Positions 5,420-11,326 of a DNA stretch of 11,326 bases are shown piece after piece; the first letter of the stretch is position 1; each line of letters begins with the position of its first letter. This DNA comes from an uncultured Propioniciclava sp. (GTDB taxonomy: Bacteria; Actinomycetota; Actinomycetes; Propionibacteriales; Propionibacteriaceae). The notes under the pieces are model-generated. The model was not told the DNA's origin. It worked only from the letters and a program-made list of their open reading frames with translations, and searched no databases. A program made the translations under genes and the position numbers. The stretch lies in the NCBI GenBank assembly GCA_937872005.1, contig CALMPQ010000298.1, positions 1 through 11,326 of the forward strand, in the 5' to 3' direction.

Positions 5420-6157
5420 GTGGAGATCTTTCGCAAGCAGCGCCGCGGCGCCCCGGCCGGGTTCTTCCGTGTCGAGGCGGCGGGCCTGCGGTGGCTGGAC
5501 GCGGCGGGTGCGGTCCGCGCGGCCCAGGTGCTGGGCGTCGGCGACGACTTCATCGAGCTGGAACACCTGCCCACGACCTTCGCGACATCGGAGGCGGCCG
5601 AGGAGTTCGGGCGCGCCCTGGTCGCGCTCCATGACGCGGGCGCGCCGGCGTTCGGGTCCCCGCCCGCGGGGTGGGACGCCGACGGCTTCATCGGGGACGC
5701 CCCACTCCCGCTGCGTGGGGAAGCGACGTGGGGCACCTTCTACGCCCGGCACCGCATGCGCCCCTACCTGCACGCGGCCCACTCCCCGGTGTTCGAGCGC
5801 TTGTGCGACCGGCTCGAGGCGGGCGACTTCGACGACCCCGCTCCCCCGGCGCGCCTCCACGGCGACCTGTGGTCGGGCAACCTGCTCTGGACGCCGTCCG
5901 GCGCGGCCCTCATCGACCCGGCCGCCCACGGAGGGCACCGGATCACGGACCTCGCCATGCTCGCCCTGTTCGGGGCGCCATACCTGGACCGCGTGCTGGC
6001 GAGCTACGCGGAGGCGTCCGACCACCTGCCCGACGACTGGCGCGAGCTCATCCCCCTGCACCAGGTGCACCCCCTGCTCGTGCATGCCGTCCTGTTCGGG
6101 GGCGGGTATGGAGCGCAGGCCGGGCGCGCGGCGTCCGATGCACTGACACGCAGGTAG
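5420..6157 (+). CDS. fructosamine kinase / kinase-like phosphotransferase family protein
   Basis: A 245-residue member of the fructosamine kinase family (PF03881, aminoglycoside-phosphotransferase fold). Members phosphorylate ketosamines formed by glycation so that they fall off proteins, a deglycation-repair role. The catalytic loop RLHGDLWSGNLLW (145-157) with Asp149 and Asn154 is diagnostic, followed by the metal-binding IDPAAHGGHRITDLAM (165-180) with Asp166. The N-terminal lobe is short: the glycine-rich loop segment usual in longer (about 285 aa) homologues is missing and the protein opens near the strand carrying the ATP-contacting Lys (FRKQ). Short versions occur in actinobacteria, from my memory of the family. 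The GTG at 5420 is used; CAGACT 6 nt upstream could be a degenerate leaderless -10. It converges on the hydrolase gene, 16 nt from its stop. Confidence 0.85.
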   Translation: MEIFRKQRRGAPAGFFRVEAAGLRWLDAAGAVRAAQVLGVGDDFIELEHLPTTFATSEAAEEFGRALVALHDAGAPAFGSPPAGWDADGFIGDAPLPLRGEATWGTFYARHRMRPYLHAAHSPVFERLCDRLEAGDFDDPAPPARLHGDLWSGNLLWTPSGAALIDPAAHGGHRITDLAMLALFGAPYLDRVLASYAEASDHLPDDWRELIPLHQVHPLLVHAVLFGGGYGAQAGRAASDALTRR

Positions 6158-6164
6158 CCGTGTT
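6145..6164. terminator. weak bidirectional hairpin between convergent genes
   Basis: GACACG, an 8-nt loop and CGTGTT form a 6-bp stem (one G-U) overlapping the kinase-family stop codon; GTTTCGTT follows on the plus strand. It is the only hairpin I see between these convergent genes, and it is weak. Confidence 0.25.
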
Positions 6165-6173
6165 GCGTTTCGT

Positions 6174-7217
6174 TCACTCCTCCAGCGGCAGCGGCGGCGG
6201 CGCGTAGGCGCGCGCCCACGTGGCGATGGCCTCGAACCAGGCCGCCCGCGCGGTCGCCGGCGACAACGCGAGGTCGTGGGTGCCGCCCTCGATGCGGGCG
6301 AGCGTGACCAGGTGCCCCAGCCGCCACGCGATGGCGTTGATGCGGTTCACGTCGAGCACGATGTCCGCGGCGCGCGCCTCGTCGGAGTACCGACGCAGCC
6401 ACGTGGTCCGGGCCGAGGTGCCCACCAGGATCGGGCAGTCGATGTCGAGGCCCCGCGCCACCTGGGCGTGGCCCTGCAGGATCGCCCGGAACCAGCCCAC
6501 CCGGATCGGCTCGGCGTCCTGCGTCTTGAGGTCGAACGAGTAGTCCCACTCCCCGCCGTGGGAGGCGTGCATCGCCCGGGCGTACACGTTCTCCTCCGAC
6601 TCGGGCATCGGGAACACCGACGTCGGTGCGCGCTTGCTCCACTCGCGCAACAGCGGCTTCAGCATGGAGGTGACCGCGGGCGGACCCCACATGTCGAGCC
6701 ACGGCGAGTTCAGCACGAGCCCGTCGAGCTCCCCCGGCCGCGCCCCGGCGTACAGCGACACCGTCAGCCCGCCGGTCGAGTGCCCCGACAGTACGATGCC
6801 CGCGTGCGCCTCGCGCACCACGGCCAATGCGGCGTCGAGTTCCTCGGCGTAGTCGGCCAGGTCGGTGATGTACCCCCGCAGCTGCCCCGGGCGCAGTGAG
6901 CGCCCGTACCGCCGCAACTCGACGGCGTGGAAGGCGAACCCCTGCTCCTCCCAGAACTCCGCGACGTGCGGGTGGAAGAAGTAGTCGTTCCACCCGTGCA
7001 CCTGCACGACCGCACGCGCCGACCGGCGCAGGCCGGCGTCCTGACGGCGAACCAGCGTGACACAGAGCGGTTCGTCCCCCTCGTCGGGCAGCGGAGGTGT
7101 CTCCAGGGGAAGGGTGAGGCACTCGAACCCAGGCAGGAGTTCGTCGGCCCGCCACGCAGGCTCAGCCGTAGTTGCGGCCCTGCTGGGGGTAGTCGTCCTC
7201 GTCCTCGTCGTCGTCAT
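6174..7217 (-). CDS. alpha/beta hydrolase (serine aminopeptidase S33 / lysophospholipase-like); start uncertain
   Basis: An alpha/beta-hydrolase-fold enzyme, probably a cytoplasmic esterase or lipase with unknown substrate. Numbered from the ATG at 7217 (347 aa), it has the oxyanion-hole motif VQVHGWNDYFFHP (71-83), the nucleophile elbow LSGHSTGG (143-150) with Ser147, a probable catalytic acid Asp289 in VLDV, and the catalytic His314 in EGGTHDL. No signal peptide or membrane anchor is seen. Homology-like sequence begins at WRADELLPGF (22-31). The preceding Thr/Arg-rich residues are the DUF3073 acidic tail read in another frame and are probably not real protein. No ATG, GTG or TTG lies in frame between 7217 and the conserved core, so the start either overlaps DUF3073 by 56 nt or uses a rare codon. 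It is very likely cotranscribed with DUF3073. Confidence 0.85.
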   Translation of the reverse strand: MTTTRTRTTTPSRAATTAEPAWRADELLPGFECLTLPLETPPLPDEGDEPLCVTLVRRQDAGLRRSARAVVQVHGWNDYFFHPHVAEFWEEQGFAFHAVELRRYGRSLRPGQLRGYITDLADYAEELDAALAVVREAHAGIVLSGHSTGGLTVSLYAGARPGELDGLVLNSPWLDMWGPPAVTSMLKPLLREWSKRAPTSVFPMPESEENVYARAMHASHGGEWDYSFDLKTQDAEPIRVGWFRAILQGHAQVARGLDIDCPILVGTSARTTWLRRYSDEARAADIVLDVNRINAIAWRLGHLVTLARIEGGTHDLALSPATARAAWFEAIATWARAYAPPPLPLEE

Positions 7218-7395
7218 CCTCAACGGCGTACGGGTCGTCGTACTCGTCGCCGTCACCCTCCGCCTCAGCTTCGACCCAGGACGGCTGGTCGCCCCTGAGT
7301 TCACGTTCGAGAGAAGAGAAGTCCGTGTCGAAGGTACGGTACTTCAGATCGCGAGCAACCTTGGTCTGCTTCGCCTTTGCACGGCCGCGCCCCAT
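7162..7395 (-). CDS. DUF3073 family protein
   Basis: A 77-residue actinobacterial DUF3073 protein of unknown function. The N-terminus MGRGRAKAKQTKVARDLKYR (1-20) is basic and is the family signature. TDFSSLERELRG (24-35) follows, then a strongly acidic tail (about 43-69, mostly Asp and Glu) and a Gln/Tyr-ending terminus. The basic head and acidic tail suggest a nucleic-acid- or ribosome-associated protein, but no function is established. The ATG at 7393-7395 has AAGGGGGT about 11 nt upstream. It lies downstream of purM across a 148-bp gap holding a hairpin and a candidate promoter, so it is probably a separate unit followed by the hydrolase gene. Confidence 0.93.
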   Translation of the reverse strand: MGRGRAKAKQTKVARDLKYRTFDTDFSSLERELRGDQPSWVEAEAEGDGDEYDDPYAVEDDDDEDEDDYPQQGRNYG

Positions 7396-7461
7396 GTCCG
7401 GGTCGACCCCCTTAGCATTTCTGGCGGTCTAGCCGCGTGAGGATGTGTAATCGTGGTGCCG

Positions 7462-7490
7462 ATGGTACCCGAGTTCCCCACCGGGACAAA
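7462..7490 (-). promoter_or_regulatory. candidate promoter of DUF3073
   Basis: On the minus strand, TTTGTC (7485-7490), a 17-nt spacer and TACCAT (7462-7467) predict transcription from about 7455 and a leader of about 60 nt. The -35 is weak. The position after the purM hairpin makes an independent unit plausible. Confidence 0.35.
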
Positions 7491-7501
7491 GCAGGATCGC
7501 A

Positions 7502-7531
7502 GACACGGGCGCCGGTTGCAGCGCACGTGTC
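7502..7531 (-). terminator. hairpin after purM
   Basis: GACACGGGCGC (7502-7512) and GCGCACGTGTC (7521-7531) form an 11-position stem with one internal mismatch and an 8-nt loop, 12 nt beyond the purM stop. No T-run follows on the minus strand. Actinobacterial terminators often lack one, so this is the likely end of the purine transcript. Confidence 0.5.
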
Positions 7532-7543
7532 CGGGTGCCCCGC

Positions 7544-8632
7544 TCAGGCCGTGTGGCTCCCCTGCAGCTCCACGGTTGCCGGGCCCTCGACCGACGTCGT
7601 CCGGCCCAGCACCCACGCCTCGATCCCCCGCTCGGACGCCGTGCGCACCAGCTCGTCGACCGACGACTCGGGGGCGACCAGCGCCATGCCGACGCCCATG
7701 TTCAGGGTGGCCTCGATGTCGGGCTGGCTGATGTTGCCGACCTGCTGCACCAGCGAGAAGATCGCGGGCGGCGTCCAGCTGTCGCGGCGCAGGGACGCGC
7801 CGACGCCAGCCGGCAGCACGCGGGCCAGGTTGTTGGCCAGGCCGCCACCCGTGATGTGGCTGATGGCGTGCACCTCGGCGGCGTCGACGAGCGCGAGGAT
7901 GTCGCGCGCGTAGACCTGCGTCGGCGTGAGCAGGGTCTCCCCCAGCGTGGTGCCGAGTTCGGGGACGTCGCGGTCCAGCGCCCAGCCGGCCTGGTTGAGC
8001 AGCACGTGGCGCACCAGCGAGTAGCCGTTGCTGTGCAGGCCCGAAGACGCCAGCGCCACGACCACGTCGCCGGCCCGGACGCGGTCGGGGCCCAGGATCT
8101 TCGAGCGCTCGACCACACCGGTGGTGGCGCCCGCGATGTCGTACTCGTCGGGCTCGAGCAGGCCGGGGTGCTCGGCGGTCTCGCCGCCCAGCAGGGCCGC
8201 GCCGGCGACCTCGCAGGCGGCCGCGATGCCCTTGACGATGTCGGCGATCCGCTCGGGGACGACACGACCGCACGCGATGTAGTCGGTGACGAACAGCGGC
8301 TCGGCGCCGACGACGACGAGGTCGTCGACCAGCATGCCGATGAGGTCGAAGCCGATGGTGTCGTGCTGGTCCATCGCCTGGGCGATCGCGACCTTGGTGC
8401 CGACGCCGTCGGTCGAGGTGGCCAGCACGGGGTGGTCGTAGTTCTTGAACGCGGAGGCGTCGAAGAAGCCGGCGAAGCCGCCCAGGCCGCCGAGCACCTC
8501 GGGGCGCTGGGTGCGCGCCACGTGCGCCTTCATCAGCTCGACCGCGCGGTCGCCCGCCTCGATGTCGACTCCGGCGGCGGCGTAGGCGCTCTGTCCTTCG
8601 ACAGGCTCAGGAACCTCACTCGTCGTCGTCAC
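7544..8632 (-). CDS. purM: phosphoribosylformylglycinamidine cyclo-ligase (AIR synthetase) PurM
   Basis: PurM closes FGAM to AIR with ATP, step 5 of de novo purine synthesis, in the cytoplasm. The 362 residues are of family length and carry STDGVGTKVAIA (73-84), DLIGMLVDDLVVVGAEPLFV (96-115), LLGGETAEHPGL (148-159), DIAGATTGVVE (165-175), SSGLHSNGYSLVR (197-209) and HITGGGLANNLARVLP (259-274). The start is taken as the GTG at 8630-8632, which overlaps the purF end by 17 nt and has AGGAAG directly upstream. The only other in-frame candidate is an ATG at 8668 deep within purF, and family homology (YAAAGVDIEAGDRA) begins at residue 17. Residues 7-14 (VPEPVEGQ) are encoded by a dispersed-repeat-like sequence at 8592-8614. 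Overlap with purF indicates translational coupling. Confidence 0.95.
   Translation of the reverse strand: MTTTSEVPEPVEGQSAYAAAGVDIEAGDRAVELMKAHVARTQRPEVLGGLGGFAGFFDASAFKNYDHPVLATSTDGVGTKVAIAQAMDQHDTIGFDLIGMLVDDLVVVGAEPLFVTDYIACGRVVPERIADIVKGIAAACEVAGAALLGGETAEHPGLLEPDEYDIAGATTGVVERSKILGPDRVRAGDVVVALASSGLHSNGYSLVRHVLLNQAGWALDRDVPELGTTLGETLLTPTQVYARDILALVDAAEVHAISHITGGGLANNLARVLPAGVGASLRRDSWTPPAIFSLVQQVGNISQPDIEATLNMGVGMALVAPESSVDELVRTASERGIEAWVLGRTTSVEGPATVELQGSHTA
8592..8614. repeat. dispersed repeat-like element inside the purM N-terminus
   Basis: The plus strand reads TCCTTCGACAGGCTCAGGA at 8593-8611, with imperfect TCCT/AGGA ends. This closely resembles the short CTTCGACA(A/G)GCTCAGG repeat that I remember as scattered through many high-GC genomes, where its in-frame translation often gives EPVEG. 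Here it supplies residues 7-14 of PurM and ends one base before the purF stop codon. It is the only copy in the window. Confidence 0.6.
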
Positions 8633-10085
8633 CTTCCTGCGCGAGCATGCGCATCTTCTCGGCCGCACCGGGCGGCACCTGGATCGGGTACTGCCCGTCG
8701 AAGCACGCGCGGCACAGGCGCTTCTTCTGCAAACCCGTCGAGGCGACGAGTCCCTCGAGCGAGATGTAGGCCAGCGAGTCCGCGCCGATCGAGCGGCAGA
8801 TCTCGTCGACGCCCATGCCGGGCGCGATGAGTTCGGCGCGCGTCGCGAAGTCGATGCCGTAGAAGCAGGGCCACTCCACGGGCGGCGAGGCGATCCGGAC
8901 GTGCACCTCGGCGGCGCCCGCCTCGCGCAACATCTTCACCAGCGCCCGCTGGGTGTTGCCGCGCACGATCGAGTCGTCCACGACGATGAGCCGCTTGCCC
9001 TCGATCACGTCGCGGATCGGGTTGAGCTTCAACCGGATACCCAGTTGGCGCAGCGTCTGCGACGGCTGGATGAAGGTGCGGCCCACGTAGCTGTTCTTCA
9101 CCAGTCCCAGCCCGTACGGAATCCCGGACGCCTCCGCGTAGCCGACGGCGCTCGGGATGCCCGACTCGGGGGTCGGGATGACGAGGTCGGCGTCCACCGG
9201 TGATTCGAGCGCCAGTGTGCGGCCGATCTCGACGCGGGTGGTGTGCACGCGACGCCCGGCGATGACGGTGTCGGGGCGCGCGAGGTAGACGTACTCGAAC
9301 AGGCAGCCCTTGGGGTTGGCCTCGGCGAAGCGGGCCGAGCGCAGACCCCCGGAGTCGACGCAGATCAGTTCGCCCGGCTCCACCTCGCGGATGAACGTGG
9401 CACCCACGATGTCCAGCGCTGCGGTCTCGGAGGCGACGACCCAGCCGCGCTCGAGGCGTCCGAGCACGAGGGGGCGCACGCCCTGCGGGTCGCGGGCGGC
9501 GTAGAGGGCGTTGTCGTCCATGAACGTGAAGCAGAAGGCGCCCTGCAGGCGGGGCAGGACCTCGAGGGCGGCGTCCCACGTCGACTCGGTGAAGGTCGCC
9601 AACAGTGCGGTGACCAGCCACGTGTCGTTCGTGGAGTCCATCGTGTCCTTGGCCGCCACCTTGGCGTGAGCGTCGCGCTCGCGCAGCCACGCCTCGAGCT
9701 CAGGGGTGTTGGTGAGGTTGCCGTTGTGGGCCAGGGCGAGGCCACCGTTGGGGGTGGCGCGGTAGGTCGGCTGGGCGTTCTTCCAGATCGACGCCCCGGT
9801 CGTCGAGTAGCGCGTGTGCCCGATCGCCAAGTGGCCCGGGAGCGACGAGAGGGTCGGCTCGTCGAACACCTGCGAGACCAGGCCCATGTCCTTGAAGACC
9901 ATGATGCGCTCGCCGTTGCTGACGGAGATGCCCGCCGACTCCTGGCCGCGGTGCTGGAGGGCGAACAGGCCGAAGTAGGTGAGCTTCGCGACCTCTTCGC
10001 CGGGGGCCCAGACGCCGAAGACGCCGCACTCCTCGTTGGGTTTGGGGTCACCGACCGGGTCGAGCAGGTGCAGGTCGCGCGTCAC
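8616..10085 (-). CDS. purF: amidophosphoribosyltransferase PurF
   Basis: PurF makes 5-phosphoribosylamine from PRPP and glutamine, the committed and feedback-controlled first step of purine synthesis. From the GTG at 10085 it is 489 residues. A 19-residue propeptide precedes Cys20 (ECGVFGVW), the Ntn glutaminase nucleophile exposed by cleavage. The glutaminase domain includes LQHRGQESAGIS and HNGNLTN. The PRTase domain includes the PRPP loop VVDDSIVRGNT (368-378) and the flexible loop around KNSYVGRTFI. Four cysteines (261, 407, 458, 461; GCLFE, WPCF, LCRAC) match the [4Fe-4S] ligands of the Bacillus-type enzyme. The frame stays open to a GTG at 10133, but the 10085 GTG has TACACT 7 nt upstream and gives a normal propeptide. 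It overlaps purM by 17 nt. Confidence 0.96.
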   Translation of the reverse strand: MTRDLHLLDPVGDPKPNEECGVFGVWAPGEEVAKLTYFGLFALQHRGQESAGISVSNGERIMVFKDMGLVSQVFDEPTLSSLPGHLAIGHTRYSTTGASIWKNAQPTYRATPNGGLALAHNGNLTNTPELEAWLRERDAHAKVAAKDTMDSTNDTWLVTALLATFTESTWDAALEVLPRLQGAFCFTFMDDNALYAARDPQGVRPLVLGRLERGWVVASETAALDIVGATFIREVEPGELICVDSGGLRSARFAEANPKGCLFEYVYLARPDTVIAGRRVHTTRVEIGRTLALESPVDADLVIPTPESGIPSAVGYAEASGIPYGLGLVKNSYVGRTFIQPSQTLRQLGIRLKLNPIRDVIEGKRLIVVDDSIVRGNTQRALVKMLREAGAAEVHVRIASPPVEWPCFYGIDFATRAELIAPGMGVDEICRSIGADSLAYISLEGLVASTGLQKKRLCRACFDGQYPIQVPPGAAEKMRMLAQEGDDDE

Positions 10086-10092
10086 TGGAGTG

Positions 10093-10098
10093 AGTGTA
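10093..10098 (-). promoter_or_regulatory. leaderless -10 box of purF
   Basis: On the minus strand TACACT, 7 nt and then GTG (10085) reproduces exactly the arrangement before ispH. This gives purF-purM a promoter of their own inside the purL-DUF4870-purF-purM series and supports the shorter purF start. No convincing -35 is seen. Confidence 0.5.
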
Positions 10099-10134
10099 GT
10101 CCCGTCGGCCGCCTGCCCCGTGCCGGTTGCCACG

Positions 10135-10641
10135 TCAGCGGACCAGTCGCAGCGTCAGGGGGTAGCGAACCGTCTTGCCGGCCCCGGCGTCCAGCGCGGC
10201 CATCACGCGCAGGACGAGCCACAGGATCGGCAGGAGGATGAGGAACACGTACCCGATGAGCACGTAGGTGCCCAGTGCGGCCAGCAGCATCCCCAGCCAG
10301 AAGGTCACCTCGAAGTTGAGGGACTCCTTGGCGTGCTCCCGCACGCGGACGCTCGACTCCCCCACGGTCAGCAGGATGACGAACGGACCCAGCCACGTCG
10401 TGAACAGGGCCGTCCAGTGGCTGGCGGGCACCCAGGTTCGGTCCCGGCCGGTCAGGGGCGGGTCGGTGGGCGGGGGCGCATACCAGACGGGGCCATCGGA
10501 CGCCGTCGGCGCGGGCCACGCCTGGGGTGGGGTGGCGATCGGCGGGGGGTAGGGCAGGGGCGTGATCGGGCGCTCCCAGGACGTGGGCTGGGCACCGTTG
10601 CCGGGCGGGTCCCACCGGGGCGGCTTCTGCTCGCCGGTCAC
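10135..10641 (-). CDS. DUF4870 (Tic20-like) membrane protein
   Basis: A 168-residue membrane protein with a DUF4870/Tic20-like C-terminal domain; its function is unknown. Residues 1-70 are a Pro-rich, low-complexity cytoplasmic tail (PLPYPPPIATPPQ). Three hydrophobic segments follow at about 76-93, 112-129 and 130-148. The family motif HAKESLNFEVTFWL (103-116) and the ending LRVMAALDAGAGKTVRYPL (144-162) are typical. The GTG at 10639-10641 overlaps the purL stop codon (GTGA), which fixes the start and suggests coupling to purL. The stop is 49 nt before the preferred purF start and 1 nt from the alternative one. Pro-rich tails of this kind are common in actinobacterial members; the purine context may be incidental. 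Confidence 0.88.
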   Translation of the reverse strand: MTGEQKPPRWDPPGNGAQPTSWERPITPLPYPPPIATPPQAWPAPTASDGPVWYAPPPTDPPLTGRDRTWVPASHWTALFTTWLGPFVILLTVGESSVRVREHAKESLNFEVTFWLGMLLAALGTYVLIGYVFLILLPILWLVLRVMAALDAGAGKTVRYPLTLRLVR

Positions 10642-11326
10642 CGGTCCAGCACCTCGCGCAGCGGGGCCTCCCAGCGAGCGCGGACCTCGTCCAGCGGCAG
10701 CGTGAACTGGCCGAGCACCTCGAGCTCGGGGGCTTCGACCACCTCGCCCAGGCGCTCCAGCGGGACGCCGGCCGTGCGACACAGCGCCCGGAGTTGGCCG
10801 TAGTGGGCGGCCGACACGGACACGACGGCGCGCGCCGCCGACTCGGCGAACAGGTGCACCGTCGGGTCGCCCGCGGGCAACGTGAGCGAGACCCCGAGGC
10901 CGTGGCGCAGGCTCCCCAGCGCGAGCGCGGCGGCGAGGCCACCCTCGGCGACGGCGAGTGCCGACGACAGCAACCCGCGTGTTGCGGCGGTCACGAGCAC
11001 GCCCGCCAGGGCCTTCTCGGCCGCGAGGTGGGGCATCGGGGGCATGCCGCCCAGGTGGCCGTGGACGACCTCGGCCCAGGCCGAACCCGACAACTCCTCG
11101 CGGGTGCCGCCGAGCAGCACGACGGCGTCCCCGGGGTGGGCGAAGCCCATCGACAGGGCGACGGCGACGTCATCGACCACACCCACGACGCCGGCCACGG
11201 CGGTGGGGTGGATGTTGGCGCCGTCGGCGTGGTGGCCGAAGCTCGTGGTGGTGTCGGCGGACGGGGTGTCGAGGGCCAGGCACCCGTCGACCAGGCCGAG
11301 CACCGACTCGCGGTACTGCCACATCA
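10638..11326 (-). CDS. purL: phosphoribosylformylglycinamidine synthase subunit PurL, C-terminal part only
   Basis: The 3' part (about 229 codons) of PurL, which converts FGAR to FGAM using ATP and ammonia from PurQ; the rest lies beyond the window. The frame is open to the edge, and the ATG at 11324 corresponds to an internal MWQ motif, not a start. Recognisable family segments are NIHPTAVAGVVGVVDDV (37-53 of the visible part), VVLLGGTREELSGSAWAEV (68-86), HGHLGG (88-93), LAAEKAL (100-106), HLFAESAARAVV (157-168) and LGQFTLPL. Two normally conserved loops are eroded: the GGNVSxYN position reads ADTTTSFGHH and the AHDxSDGGL position reads SALAVAEGGL. It overlaps DUF4870 by 4 bp and heads the minus-strand purine cluster. 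Confidence 0.88.
   Translation of the reverse strand, partial: MWQYRESVLGLVDGCLALDTPSADTTTSFGHHADGANIHPTAVAGVVGVVDDVAVALSMGFAHPGDAVVLLGGTREELSGSAWAEVVHGHLGGMPPMPHLAAEKALAGVLVTAATRGLLSSALAVAEGGLAAALALGSLRHGLGVSLTLPAGDPTVHLFAESAARAVVSVSAAHYGQLRALCRTAGVPLERLGEVVEAPELEVLGQFTLPLDEVRARWEAPLREVLDR

Noticed and set aside
10086-10133. Longer purF from the GTG at 10133
   Set aside because: There is no Shine-Dalgarno or -10 at a suitable distance, and it would lengthen the propeptide to 35 residues; the GTG at 10085 has a leaderless -10. It is not fully excluded.
10086-10134. Purine riboswitch or attenuator before purF
   Set aside because: The interval is only 49 nt, has a leaderless -10 box and shows no aptamer-like structure.

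Overview
The window is high-GC actinobacterial chromosome. The protein set (IspH, XseA/XseB, DUF3073, DUF4870, a Bacillus-type Fe-S PurF) and the Glu-Asp-Phe tRNA cluster suggest Propionibacteriales or a close relative. That placement is inferred from gene content and protein flavour, not from a database search. Most of the window is housekeeping DNA, and I see no phage, insertion sequence, CRISPR array or defence system.

Layout. 1-949 (-) is ispH, cut at the window edge. A 78-bp divergent promoter region separates it from a 36-codon reading frame at 1028-1138 (+) that has a near-perfect Shine-Dalgarno. A 3 x 22-bp tandem repeat (1144-1209) fills the gap to a convergent PCMT-type methyltransferase (1217-1780, -). 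xseA and xseB (1835-3270, +) encode exodeoxyribonuclease VII with a 4-bp overlap, and an AEC-family transporter (3289-4251) follows closely. An NADPH-dependent FMN reductase-type flavoprotein (4340-4921) has its own promoter with an inverted repeat at the predicted transcription start. tRNA-Glu(TTC), tRNA-Asp(GTC) and tRNA-Phe(GAA) occupy 4971-5353 with two clear hairpin terminators. A fructosamine-kinase-family protein (5420-6157, +) converges on an alpha/beta hydrolase (6174-about 7217, -), which is downstream of a DUF3073 gene (7162-7395, -).

The right third, all on the minus strand, is a purine cluster read right to left: purL (3' end only), a DUF4870 membrane protein, purF and purM. PurL, PurF and PurM catalyse steps 4, 1 and 5 of de novo IMP synthesis. 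purL/DUF4870 and purF/purM overlap, suggesting translational coupling, while purF also seems to have its own leaderless promoter.

Regulation and oddities. Three genes (ispH, xseA, purF) show a TANNNT -10 box placed 6-7 nt before the start codon, the usual actinobacterial leaderless arrangement; this argues for a shorter purF start. Points worth a second look are the small reading frame, the 22-bp repeat array, a 13-bp inverted repeat enclosing the methyltransferase start, the operator-like repeat at the FMN reductase promoter, a dispersed-repeat sequence read in frame inside the purM N-terminus, and loss of conserved loops in the PurL C-terminal half.
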